NCBI RefSeq assembly: GCF_019795155.1
Contig: NZ_JAILYN010000019.1
Coordinates: 1-64,000, forward strand
Origin: Marinobacterium arenosum
GTDB lineage: Bacteria; Pseudomonadota; Gammaproteobacteria; Pseudomonadales; Balneatricaceae
Direction of reading: 5' to 3'
Length of the DNA stretch: 64,000 bases
Below the pieces are notes generated by a model that was given only the letters and a program-made list of their open reading frames with translations, made no database searches and was not told the origin of the DNA. Positions 17,586 through 25,628 of this stretch are shown here, in pieces. The translations under genes were made by a program, and so were the position numbers. The first letter of the stretch is position 1; each line of letters opens with the position of its first letter.

Positions 17586-18590
17586 CTACTTCTGGAAGGC
17601 CGGGATAATATGTTCGCCGTACTCGGCGATGATCTTCTCCTCGTCGCCGTTATCCAGGTAGATGTTGAACTGGGTGGTGCCGGCCTCTTCCAGGTGACGC
17701 AGTTTGGCGATATGGGCATCCACTTCGCCCAGTACGCAGAAGCTCTCCACGATCTCCTCGCTGATGAAATCCAGGTACGGGTTGTCGCTCTGGCCATGCT
17801 TTGAGTAGTCGTAGCCGCGCCGTTTTTCGATGTAGTCGGTCAGGCTGCGCGGCACCAGGCCGGAGTCGTTGCCGTATTTCTCGACGATATCCGCCACATG
17901 GTTGCCGACCATCGCCGGGAACCACTTGGTCTTCTCGATGCAGTAATCGCGGCTGCCGAAGTAGGCCGGCGCCGCCGCCTGTACCTTGAAGTTGGACATG
18001 TCGCGGCCGGCGGCCTCGCCGGCGGCGATGCACTGGTCGGCGAACCATTTGATCAGGCTCGGTTCGGCGATCTGCAGGATCACCCCGTCGCCGACCTCTC
18101 CGGCGGTGGCCAGCGCTTTCGGGCCGTAGGCGCCGATCCAGACCGGCAGCTCGTAGCCGACCGCCCAGGGCAGTTTGACCGGGTTTTCGCATTCGCCGTA
18201 GATCACCTCTTCGCCACGCACCATCGCCTTCACCTTCTGGGTGAACTCGGCCACCCGCGACAGCGGCGCCGGCTTCTTGCCCATCACCCGCATCGAGGAG
18301 TCGCCGCGGCCCAGGCCGATGTCGAAGCGGCCCTCGCTCTGCAGCGCCAGGCTGCCGTACAGGCTGGCGGCCAACGACCAGTCGCGGATGTTGGGGTTGG
18401 TCACGCAGGGGCCGAAGCGCATCTTGCTGGTGTGCTCCATGCACATCGCCATGGCGACGAACGATTCGCGCCACAGGATGTGGGAGTCGTAGAACCAGCA
18501 GTAGGTGAAGCCGGCCTCTTCCGCCTGACGGACCAGGTTGCGGGCGCGGTTGGGGCTGACGAAGCCTTTGAAGGTAATACCGAATTCCAT
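17586..18590 (-). CDS. F420-dependent LLM-family oxidoreductase, possible dihydropyrimidine-forming enzyme
   Basis: This 334-residue luciferase-like (LLM) TIM-barrel protein is close in style to methylene-tetrahydromethanopterin reductase (Mer). Family features include MEFGITFKGFVSPNRARNLV at the start, ALQSEGRFDIGLGRGDSSMR (about 83-102), LPVWIGAYGPKALATAGEVGD (about 148-168) and a barrel-end region PYLDFISEEIVESFCVLG. I recognise it as the CPS_4043-type putative F420-dependent oxidoreductases. It is the last gene of the cof operon, 40 bases after npdG, so use of F420 is well supported. The nearby dihydropyrimidinase operon lacks a pyrimidine dehydrogenase, which makes this protein a candidate for that step; this is inference. 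Confidence 0.85.
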   Translation of the reverse strand: MEFGITFKGFVSPNRARNLVRQAEEAGFTYCWFYDSHILWRESFVAMAMCMEHTSKMRFGPCVTNPNIRDWSLAASLYGSLALQSEGRFDIGLGRGDSSMRVMGKKPAPLSRVAEFTQKVKAMVRGEEVIYGECENPVKLPWAVGYELPVWIGAYGPKALATAGEVGDGVILQIAEPSLIKWFADQCIAAGEAAGRDMSNFKVQAAAPAYFGSRDYCIEKTKWFPAMVGNHVADIVEKYGNDSGLVPRSLTDYIEKRRGYDYSKHGQSDNPYLDFISEEIVESFCVLGEVDAHIAKLRHLEEAGTTQFNIYLDNGDEEKIIAEYGEHIIPAFQK

Positions 18591-18630
18591 GGAGAGATCC
18601 TCTTGTTATTAGTGTCTTATCAGCTTCTTA

Positions 18631-19323
18631 TTAGTGCTGTGGCGCCCAGATCCGGATACCGGCATGGCTGAAGGGCACGTCTTTGGAGATATTCAGTCTG
18701 ATCAGGATCGGGGTGATCGCCTCGATGCAGCGGGCGCTGTCCGCCAGGCCGGCGTTATAGGCCTTGATGTCCAGCTGTTGCAGGCTGGCGATCACCTTCT
18801 TCTTGGCCTCGAGCTGGTTGCCGCAGACCAGGATGTCGCAGTTGATCGGCCGGTCGAGGTTGTTCAGCGTGGTGGCCGAGACGTTGTGCAGCGCGCCGAC
18901 CACGGCGATCTCGTCGCCCAGCAATGCCTGGGCGGCCTCGGTGGCCGAGCCCTCCGGCGGCATCTCCACCGCCTTGGGGTTGCCCGCTGCCAGCGGCACC
19001 ACGATGTCGACCAGGATCTTGCCTGCCAGCAGCGGTTTCAGCTCCGCCAGGGTGCTGTTGTGGGCGCTGACCGGTACCGCCAGGATTACCTGCTCGGTCG
19101 CCGCTTGGACGGCGCTGGCGTTATCGCTGCCGGTGATGTTGGCGGCGATGGTGGCGGCGCCGGTCGGCAGTGTCTGACTCAGTTTTTGATTGAGCTCAGC
19201 GGCGCACTGTTCGGCCTTGGCGCCGTCGCGCGAGCCCAGCACCACCGGGATGCCGGCCAAGGCGAAGCGCAGCGCCAGCCCCTGGCCCTGGGGGCCGGTG
19301 CCCCCGATTATTGCGATGGTCAT
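18631..19323 (-). CDS. npdG: NADPH-dependent F420 reductase (F420:NADP+ oxidoreductase)
   Basis: This 230-residue enzyme transfers hydride between NADP(H) and coenzyme F420. The N-terminal Rossmann motif [17 protein letters not shown] (residues 4-20), followed by [16 protein letters not shown] with the Ser-Arg that binds the NADP phosphate, and the central [10 protein letters not shown] and ILVDIVVPL strands, match the Fno/NpdG family. It overlaps cofE by four bases (ATGA), so the two are translationally coupled. In this context it most likely uses NADPH to make F420H2 for the following LLM enzyme, although the reaction is reversible. Confidence 0.92.
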   Translation of the reverse strand: MTIAIIGGTGPQGQGLALRFALAGIPVVLGSRDGAKAEQCAAELNQKLSQTLPTGAATIAANITGSDNASAVQAATEQVILAVPVSAHNSTLAELKPLLAGKILVDIVVPLAAGNPKAVEMPPEGSATEAAQALLGDEIAVVGALHNVSATTLNNLDRPINCDILVCGNQLEAKKKVIASLQQLDIKAYNAGLADSARCIEAITPILIRLNISKDVPFSHAGIRIWAPQH

Positions 19324-20093
19324 CGGAACAGATCCTCCTTATGGGGACGAAGAATGTCGCTGGCGCTGCTCTGGCGGCGGGGCCAGTGCAGACCACGGAA
19401 AACAATCACCGGGCAGCGGCCGTGCTTGCTCATCAGCAGCCCGGAGGCTGCCGCCAGCTCGTCGGCGAAGGCCGGTGCGGTCACTTTCAGTTGATGGCCG
19501 AAGGCGTCGGCTTCGCCGGCCAGCTCGATGCAGGCCGGCACGTTGGCCAGGCCGATCGCCACGTTGACTTGGCCCAGCCGCCAGGGCCGGCCGAAGGTAT
19601 CGCTGATAACCACCCCCAGCTGACAGTTGAAGGCCTGCTCCAGCGCTTGGCAGAGCTGACGGGCGCTGCGGTCGGGGTCGTCCGGCAGGGTGATCAACTG
19701 GCCGGGCCGGTCGGCGTTGGATTCGTCGACCGCCGCGTTGGCGCAGATGAAGCCCAGCCTGTGTTCGGCGATGAGGGTGCCCTCCTGCTGGTCGACCCGC
19801 TTATTGGCGCGGATCACCCGGCTGGACTGGTCGAGGATCACCTGCACCTTGCGCGGGTCCTTGTTGACCTCCTGGCCCAGCGCCTTGGCGCCGACACCTG
19901 GCTGAACGTCGGCGATGTCGATCACCGCGCCTTCACACTTGGAGACGATCTTGTGGGCCACCACCAGGATGTCGCCCTGTTGCAAGCTCAGGTTGTGGTG
20001 CTTGAGCGCGTCGATCATCGCGCCGGCCAGGTCGTCGCCGGGGGCGAAGTCCGGCAGGCCGGGCAGGCTGAATACTTCCATACGGTCAGGCAT
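19320..20093 (-). CDS. cofE: coenzyme F420-0:L-glutamate ligase
   Basis: This 257-residue ligase adds gamma-linked glutamates to F420-0 using GTP. Typical stretches are [60 protein letters not shown] and [22 protein letters not shown]. It is a single CofE domain of archaeal size; the C-terminal FMN-reductase domain of actinobacterial FbiB, which reduces dehydro-F420, is absent. It starts eight bases inside cofC (an alternative ATG lies at 20081) and overlaps npdG. The absence of the reductase domain bears on which F420 precursor route is used. Confidence 0.94.
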   Translation of the reverse strand: MPDRMEVFSLPGLPDFAPGDDLAGAMIDALKHHNLSLQQGDILVVAHKIVSKCEGAVIDIADVQPGVGAKALGQEVNKDPRKVQVILDQSSRVIRANKRVDQQEGTLIAEHRLGFICANAAVDESNADRPGQLITLPDDPDRSARQLCQALEQAFNCQLGVVISDTFGRPWRLGQVNVAIGLANVPACIELAGEADAFGHQLKVTAPAFADELAAASGLLMSKHGRCPVIVFRGLHWPRRQSSASDILRPHKEDLFR

Positions 20094-20721
20094 AGCGGGC
20101 TTGGCCTCCGTCGGTTTGCAGTGGATTGATCGGGCAGTGCCGCAGATCCTGCGGTTGGTCGATGTCCTGGCTCAGCCGTGCCAGACGCAGACGTCGGCAG
20201 GGCAGCCCGGCCTTCAGCGCCTGACGCTGGTGGGCGCGGGCCGAGTGGCGGCCGAAGCGGAACGGGATCGCATCCGGCGGCGCGCAGAGCAGGGCGTTGG
20301 TGCCCAGGTCCTTGGCTTCGGCGATCACCACCCCGCGCTGGCCGTCCAGGCTGGCCAGCAGCTGGCGGATTTCGCCGGCATCCAGCTCGGCGATGTCGGC
20401 CGGCACGACCAGCTGCTGGCGGAACTGGTGGCGCAGACTCCAGTCGGTGGCGCGCTCTATGGCGCTGTTCAGTCCGTCGGCGGCCGGCTCCAGCAACACG
20501 CGGTGGCCGAATCGGTCGGCGATATCGCGGATCCGCCGCGAGTCGGTGACCACCAGCAGATGCAGCTGGGGGAAGTGGTTGCTGAAGAAGTACAGCGTCT
20601 CTTCGAACAGCTCCAACGCCAGTCGGCTGCGCTGCCGGTCATCCAGCGCCTGGCTCAGCCGTTGCTTGGCAGCGGCTGGATCCTTCATCGGAATCACTAT
20701 ATTGATCAGCGTGTCGTTCAT
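20086..20721 (-). CDS. cofC: CofC-type phospholactate/phosphoglycerate guanylyltransferase
   Basis: This 211-residue nucleotidyltransferase activates the three-carbon acid of the F420 side chain with GTP. Visible features are VIPMKDPAAAKQRLSQAL near the start (nucleotide loop with the Lys and Arg of the family), LLVVTDSRRIRDIA, GLNSAIERATDW and VVPADIAELDAGEI, then the TNALLCAPPDAIPFRFGRHS region. The family uses 2-phospholactate in archaea, phosphoenolpyruvate in actinobacteria (FbiD) and 3-phosphoglycerate in a Burkholderia relative; which applies here cannot be read directly. It overlaps cofD by four bases and cofE by eight. Confidence 0.92.
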   Translation of the reverse strand: MNDTLINIVIPMKDPAAAKQRLSQALDDRQRSRLALELFEETLYFFSNHFPQLHLLVVTDSRRIRDIADRFGHRVLLEPAADGLNSAIERATDWSLRHQFRQQLVVPADIAELDAGEIRQLLASLDGQRGVVIAEAKDLGTNALLCAPPDAIPFRFGRHSARAHQRQALKAGLPCRRLRLARLSQDIDQPQDLRHCPINPLQTDGGQARYA

Positions 20722-21680
20722 GCCGCGCTCCTGTCTTGTTGTGCCAGTGCAAACTCGACGCAGTGCTCCATCAGCGCCTGCTTCTGCTGCGGCTGGCTCA
20801 TCAGAGTGTCGGTGACCGATACCGCCAGGCCGAGCGACTCGAGTGCCGCCTGGTGTGGCTGGTCCTGCCGGTCGATTACCAGAGCGTCGATCAGACCGTG
20901 GTAGAGCTCGGCGATGCCAAGCAGGTCGCTCTGGTAACCGAGGCTGCTCATCATCCGATCAGCCGGTCCCTTGACGGTCTTACCGCCGATCAGCGGCGAG
21001 ATGGCGATGCAGTAGGCGTCGCTCCGGGAGATGGCGTCGCGGATCCCCGGCGTCGCCAGGATCGGCCCGATGCTGACGATTGGGTTGCTGGGGGCGATCA
21101 GGATCAGCTCGGCGTCGCGGATCGCCGCCAGCGCCTCGGCGGTGGGCCGGGCCTGCTCGATGCCGTCGAAACGGACCTCCAGCACCTGCGGCGCGCAACG
21201 CTCGCGGACGAAATACTCCTGGAAGCTGAGCCAGCCTCTATCGGTGCCGATGCGGGTCTGTACCCGGTCGTCGGTCGGCAGCAGCAGCGGGATCTCGACG
21301 CCCAGCCGCTTGGCGATCTGCGTGGCGATCTCCGTCGGCCGCCGGCCCAGCCGACGCTGTTCGGTGCGGAAGATATGGGTGGCGAAGTCCATGTCGCCCA
21401 GCTGCATCCAGGTCTCGGCGCCGAGCCGCTCCAGGCAGTGCAGCGTGTTGCTGCTGTCGCCGCGCAGCCCCCAGCCGTGCTGGCGATCGATCAGGTCGGC
21501 CAGTGAATAGGTCAGGGTGTCGATGTCGGGTGATACCCAGAGACCGTGAAACTCTTGGTCGTCGGCGACATTGCCGATGATCTGCAGGTTCCAGCGGTAG
21601 TGGCTGCTGGCCAGTCCCTCGGCGGCCTTGGCGCCGCCGACACCACCGGCCAGCAGGGTGATCTTCGGGCAGCGGCTCAT
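20718..21680 (-). CDS. cofD: 2-phospho-L-lactate transferase (F420-0 synthase)
   Basis: This 320-residue enzyme joins the activated phospho-acid to the deazaflavin FO to give F420-0. It begins with ITLLAGGVGGAKAAEGLA (residues 8-25), then IIGNVADDQEFHGLWVSPDIDTLTY (about 35-59), GWGLRGDSSNTLHCLERLG, GDMDFATHIFRT and IAPSNPIVSIGPILATPGI, all hallmarks of CofD/FbiA. It lies third in the operon: its start overlaps the cofH stop by one base (TGATG), and its stop overlaps the cofC start. Length matches the family. Confidence 0.95.
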   Translation of the reverse strand: MSRCPKITLLAGGVGGAKAAEGLASSHYRWNLQIIGNVADDQEFHGLWVSPDIDTLTYSLADLIDRQHGWGLRGDSSNTLHCLERLGAETWMQLGDMDFATHIFRTEQRRLGRRPTEIATQIAKRLGVEIPLLLPTDDRVQTRIGTDRGWLSFQEYFVRERCAPQVLEVRFDGIEQARPTAEALAAIRDAELILIAPSNPIVSIGPILATPGIRDAISRSDAYCIAISPLIGGKTVKGPADRMMSSLGYQSDLLGIAELYHGLIDALVIDRQDQPHQAALESLGLAVSVTDTLMSQPQQKQALMEHCVEFALAQQDRSAA

Positions 21681-22966
21681 CAGAATCCCTCCGCGACGGC
21701 GATCTGCCGTGCCGGCGGGCAGAACGCCGCTTGCGACTCGGCCTGTGGATAAACCCGCTCGGTCTGGTAGAGGGTACGGCGCTGCACCGCCCGCAGGCCG
21801 GCGCGGTGGATATGCGCCACCATGTCTTCCGGCTGCACCTCCTGGCCGTGGCTGCCGCCGGCGGCCCGCGAGATGCTCTCGTTCATCAGCGTGCCGCCCA
21901 GGTCGTTGGCGCCGGCGCGCAGCATCTGGGAGGCGACATCCGGCCCCATCTTGACCCAGGAGGCCTGGATGTTGTCGATCTGCCCCTGCAGCATCAACCG
22001 CGCCACGGCGTGCATCTTGAAGTGCTCTTCGCGGGTTGGGCCGGGCCGCACCTGGTCCGGGTTGTCGTTGTACAGCGCAGTCTCGTAGTGGATGAAACCG
22101 AGCGGCACGAATTCGGTGAAGCCGCCGGTCTGTTGCTGGATCTCGCGCAGCAGGGCCAGGTGTTCCGCCCAGTGGCGCGGCTGGTCGACATGGCCGTACA
22201 TGATGGTGGCGGTGGTGCGGATCCCCACCCGGTGTGCGGCCTTGACGATCTCGACCCAGGCTTCGGTGGTCAGCTTGTTCTTGGTCAGCTGCTTGCGCAC
22301 CTCGACGTCGAGGATCTCGGCGGCGGTGCCGGGCATCGAGCCCAGGCCGTGCGCCTTCAGATCCCGCAGGAACGCATCCGGCGTCTGGCGCGCCTTCTTG
22401 GCGCCGTACCAGATCTCGAACGGCGAGAAGGCGTGGATATGGATATCCGGCACCCGCTGTTTGATGGCGATCAGCAGGTTGCGGTAAAAGTCCTTGTCGA
22501 TGTCCGGGTGCAGGCCGCCCTGCACGCAGACCTCGGTGGCGCCTCGCTGCCAGGCTTGTTCGGCGCGGTCGGCGATCTCCTCGAAGGAGAGGAACTCCGC
22601 TTCGCTGTGTTCGCGGCTCTTGGCGAAATTGCAGAACCGGCAGCCCATGTAGCAGACGTTGGTGAAGTTGATATTGCGGGTGATCACGAAGCTGGCGCTG
22701 TCGCCGACCCGGTTGTGGCGCACCTGGTCGGCGCAGGCCAGCAGGGCGCGGTATTCATCTCCGCCGGTTTCGAACAGCAGGCAGGCGTCGGCAGTGCTCA
22801 AGGTTTCGCCGTGCAGTGACCGGCGCAGGATCCGGGCGATACCGGCGTCAATGCGGCTCAGCTGGGCGTCCAGTTCGGTCGGGACCTTTGTTGGAATAGC
22901 TGTCGGATTAGCTGTCGGAACAGCTGTGGAGATAAACGGCGTTTCGATACGGGTGATGCTGTTCAT
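21680..22966 (-). CDS. cofH: FO synthase subunit 2 (radical SAM, CofH)
   Basis: This 428-residue radical-SAM enzyme attaches the tyrosine-derived hydroxybenzyl group to 5-amino-6-ribitylaminouracil in FO biosynthesis. The 4Fe-4S motif is CYMGCRFC (about residues 108-115) within NINFTNVCYMGCRFCNFAK; CVQGGLHPDI, GSMPGTAAEILD and HMHA-type motifs of the CofH/MqnC group follow, and GGTLMNESISRAAGG is near the C-terminus. An odd Pro/Thr-rich repeat (residues 13-31) precedes the conserved part. AGGAG is well spaced before ATG 22966. Separate cofG and cofH genes resemble the archaeal arrangement rather than the fused FbiC of actinobacteria. Confidence 0.95.
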   Translation of the reverse strand: MNSITRIETPFISTAVPTANPTAIPTKVPTELDAQLSRIDAGIARILRRSLHGETLSTADACLLFETGGDEYRALLACADQVRHNRVGDSASFVITRNINFTNVCYMGCRFCNFAKSREHSEAEFLSFEEIADRAEQAWQRGATEVCVQGGLHPDIDKDFYRNLLIAIKQRVPDIHIHAFSPFEIWYGAKKARQTPDAFLRDLKAHGLGSMPGTAAEILDVEVRKQLTKNKLTTEAWVEIVKAAHRVGIRTTATIMYGHVDQPRHWAEHLALLREIQQQTGGFTEFVPLGFIHYETALYNDNPDQVRPGPTREEHFKMHAVARLMLQGQIDNIQASWVKMGPDVASQMLRAGANDLGGTLMNESISRAAGGSHGQEVQPEDMVAHIHRAGLRAVQRRTLYQTERVYPQAESQAAFCPPARQIAVAEGF

Positions 22967-22978
22967 GGTGAGCTCCTG

Positions 22979-24118
22979 TCACTGCCACTGATGGGCGGCC
23001 AGTCCGTCGCCGGCTGCCAGTGTGGGCAGCCGTGCGGCGATGCCGGCGGCCAGATAGCGATGGCCGCCCTGCGGTTGTTCGGATTGGTAACGCGGGTAGA
23101 CCGTCAGCCGCTCCTGCAGCCGGTAGCCCAGTCCTTGGCAGGCGGCGCCGAGGCTGTCGATCTGCGGCCAGGCGCGCTCGGGATTGATATGGTCCAGCGT
23201 CAGCGGTGAGATGCCGCCCCAGTCGTTGATGCCGGCGGAGATATAGCTGCCGTAGCGCTGCGCCAGATTGGGCGGCGCCTGCAGGCTGATGGTCGGGTGC
23301 AGCAGCAGCCGGGCCACCGCCAGGGTGCGGCGCATATCGTCCAGATCGGGTTCGGGGTGGGCGGCCATCGCGGTACCGGCCTTGGCGCGGAAGTTCTGTA
23401 CGATCACTTCCTGGATATGGCCGTATTGCAGATGCAGTTCGTTGATCGCCAGCAGGCTGTCGATCCGCTCCTGCCAGTTCTCGCCGATGCCGATCAGGAT
23501 GCCGGTGGTGAACGGCACATCCAGCTGGCCGGCCCGCTCCAGCGTGCGCAGCCGCTGCACCGGCACCTTGTCAGGGCAGCCATGGTGCGCCATCCCTTTG
23601 GCCAGCAGCCGTCGGCTGACCGACTCCAGCATCATCCCCATACTGGCGGCGACCGGTTTTAGCAGCCGCAGTTCGTCGCGGCTCAGGGTGCCGGCATTGA
23701 TATGGGGCAGCAGGCTGCTGTCGCGGAGGATCTGTTCACCGATCTGGCGCAGGTAGCCGGCCATGCTTTGGTGGCCCTGGGCTACCAGCAGGTCGCGGGC
23801 GCGCTGGTGGCGCTGTTCCGGCTTTTCGCCGAGGCTCAGTAGCGCTTCCTTGCAGCCCAGCTGTTCGCCGTCGTTGACGATCTCCATCACCTGGGCCGGG
23901 CTCAGCAGGTTGGCTTGCGGCGAGTCCGGCGACTGGACGAAGGTGCAGTAGCCGCAGCGGTCGCGACACATGTTGGTCAGCGGGATGAACACTTTGCGGG
24001 AGTAGGTAATACGCTCGCCCCAGTGCTGGTCCCGCAATCTGGCGGCGGTGTTGCACAGCTGGTGCAAGTCGGGCCCGGTGGCCCCGCCAAGCTGGATCGC
24101 TTCCTGTCGCTTTAACAT
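22979..24118 (-). CDS. cofG: FO synthase subunit 1 (radical SAM, CofG)
   Basis: This 379-residue radical-SAM enzyme closes the deazaflavin ring in FO synthesis together with CofH. The cluster motif CRDRCGYC (about residues 52-59) sits in FIPLTNMCRDRCGYCTF; further family markers are ALLSLGEKPE, LPHINAGTLS, GMMLESVSRRL, TTGILIGIGE and DWGGISPLTLDHINPE near the C-terminus. GGGAGG lies seven bases before the ATG at 24118. It heads the minus-strand F420 operon, and two TetR-type operator palindromes sit 48-98 bases upstream of its start. Confidence 0.95.
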   Translation of the reverse strand: MLKRQEAIQLGGATGPDLHQLCNTAARLRDQHWGERITYSRKVFIPLTNMCRDRCGYCTFVQSPDSPQANLLSPAQVMEIVNDGEQLGCKEALLSLGEKPEQRHQRARDLLVAQGHQSMAGYLRQIGEQILRDSSLLPHINAGTLSRDELRLLKPVAASMGMMLESVSRRLLAKGMAHHGCPDKVPVQRLRTLERAGQLDVPFTTGILIGIGENWQERIDSLLAINELHLQYGHIQEVIVQNFRAKAGTAMAAHPEPDLDDMRRTLAVARLLLHPTISLQAPPNLAQRYGSYISAGINDWGGISPLTLDHINPERAWPQIDSLGAACQGLGYRLQERLTVYPRYQSEQPQGGHRYLAAGIAARLPTLAAGDGLAAHQWQ

Positions 24119-24165
24119 CCTGCAACCTCCCGTGGATCGCTGCTGCCGTTGCTGAAATCGAAAGT

Positions 24166-24216
24166 TTTACCGTTTGGTATAAATTACGATTAGCACGAGT
24201 TTTACCGGATGGTAAA
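24166..24216. promoter_or_regulatory. two RutR-like operator boxes upstream of cofG
   Basis: TTTACCGGATGGTAAA (24201-24216) is a palindrome with six-base arms, and TTTACCGTTTGGTATA (24166-24181) is a second, slightly imperfect copy 35 bases away. Both fit the pattern TTTACC-N4-GGTAAA, near the E. coli RutR site TTGACCANNTGGTCAA. The same pattern occurs before the hydantoinase operon at 25357. Binding by the neighbouring TetR/RutR-like protein is inferred. Confidence 0.75.
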
Positions 24217-24460
24217 CACTTTTTTCAATGCACGATGTTGGGGCGGTTGATGGTGCAGTTGCGTAATACAGCCATGCAGCTTGTCAGCGCGAAGCGGTTT
24301 TTCAAGCGCTCGGAAAGCGAGTGTTAAATTGATTAACTCTATGACGGATCAACGGTTTTCTATCAGTAATCCAGTGGTTCAATAATTGGAAATCAGGCTG
24401 GAAAAGCTGGCAGATGCTGTGCAAAAAAAGAGTGCAAAATAGGTGGGAAAACAGGCGTAA

Positions 24461-24493
24461 AAAAGGGCGAAAAAAATTTTTCGCCCTTTTTTT
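24461..24493. terminator. bidirectional rho-independent terminator
   Basis: GGGCG followed by A and T runs and CGCCC (24465-24486) forms a stem with T-runs on both strands. It ends the TetR-family gene (minus strand) 22 bases past its stop and insulates the cofG promoter region. Confidence 0.85.
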
Positions 24494-24514
24494 GTGCAGG
24501 GTGGCGCAGGGCCG

Positions 24515-25147
24515 TTACTTGGCGCCGATGCCGTTCAACACCATGCGGGTCAGCAGGCTGGCCGCTTTGTCGAAGTCCTCCTGCTCCAGCTTGGTTTTGC
24601 CCAGTAGCAGCTGGATCTGGCTGGCGAAGTCGGCGTAGGTCTGGGTGGAGGCCCAGATGCAGAAGAACAGGTGCTCCGGCTCGATCGGGTCGATCTTGCC
24701 GTCGGCGATCCACTGGCGGACCCTGGCGCTGTCGCGCTCGAACAGCGGCTTCAAATGGCTGAGCAGGTAATTCTTCAGCACCGGCGCGCCGTTGATGACC
24801 TCATGGGCGAACACCCGCGAGGCATCGGGATAATCCCGTGAAAGCTCCAGTTTGCCGCGGATGTAGGCGGTAATCAGCTCGGCCGGCTCGGCCTGCGGGT
24901 CCTCGATAAAGGCCATCTTCTCCATCCACAGGTCGAGGATATCCTGCAGCACCCGGTGATAGAGGGTTTCCTTGGAGGGGAAGTAGTAGATCAGGTTTTG
25001 CTTGGACAGGCCGGCGGCCTCGGCTACCGCATCCATCGAGCTGCCGCTGAATCCCTTGCCGGCAAACACCTTCTCGGCGGCCCTCAGAATGCGGGCTTCC
25101 TGGCGCAGTCGGGCGGGGGAGGGCTTGCGGGAGGTCTTCTCTGTCAT
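24515..25147 (-). CDS. TetR-family regulator, RutR-like
   Basis: This 210-residue repressor-type protein has a TetR helix-turn-helix at residues 18-64 (RILRAAEKVFAGKGFSGSSM, then VAEAAGLSKQNLIYYFPSKE) and a C-terminal ligand domain resembling E. coli RutR/YcdC (SRVFAHEVINGAPVLKNYL, EHLFFCIWASTQTYADFASQ). RutR binds uracil and thymine and controls pyrimidine use. Here the gene sits between the F420 operon and the dihydropyrimidinase operon, each preceded by TTTACC-N4-GGTAAA palindromes, so it probably regulates both in response to a pyrimidine or hydantoin. The ligand is inferred from the family. Confidence 0.9.
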   Translation of the reverse strand: MTEKTSRKPSPARLRQEARILRAAEKVFAGKGFSGSSMDAVAEAAGLSKQNLIYYFPSKETLYHRVLQDILDLWMEKMAFIEDPQAEPAELITAYIRGKLELSRDYPDASRVFAHEVINGAPVLKNYLLSHLKPLFERDSARVRQWIADGKIDPIEPEHLFFCIWASTQTYADFASQIQLLLGKTKLEQEDFDKAASLLTRMVLNGIGAK

Positions 25148-25316
25148 CTGCTGTCTCGCTGTGGTGAACGGGCATCAGCCTGCTGAGGGCCCGGGCGGGC
25201 GCACTCTAACACAGCCGCCATGGTACCGCATCTGTACCGGGCAAGGGGCGCAGCGGTAGCGCGATCTGGCAATTGTCAGCGCTGTTTCGGCGATGACAAA
25301 ACTGTGAAATTTGTGT

Positions 25317-25372
25317 TTGACTTTTTGGTAAAACACGTAATAACTTGAGTTTAGTTTTTACCATACGGTAAA
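25317..25372. promoter_or_regulatory. two RutR-like operator boxes between tetR and the hydantoinase operon
   Basis: TTTACCATACGGTAAA (25357-25372) is a perfect six-base-arm palindrome. TTGACTTTTTGGTAAA (25317-25332), 40 bases away, is an imperfect copy whose left arm matches the E. coli RutR half-site TTGAC. They lie in the intergenic region shared by the divergent tetR-type gene and the carbamoylase operon, about 257 bases before the first plus-strand gene. The rest of this 481-base gap shows no reading frame worth calling. Confidence 0.75.
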
Positions 25373-25628
25373 CGAAATTTGCGGTGAAAAATGGCTGCCA
25401 ACAATGTTTTCCAGCAGTCTCTAGGGTTTGGCGAAGATCTACTTCGGAAAATCCGACAGGCTGCTAACCGCATTTAATAATAAAAACAGGGTTTGACGCC
25501 TGATGCCTACTATTGCGGCTTGCCAGAGCCGGTGGGCGTTGCCGTTAAGACTGTTTAATAGAACTCTGATCCTGTGATTCATTGCCTGAAACATCGATTC
25601 ATCAATTGACGAAGTGTGAGGAAACGTC

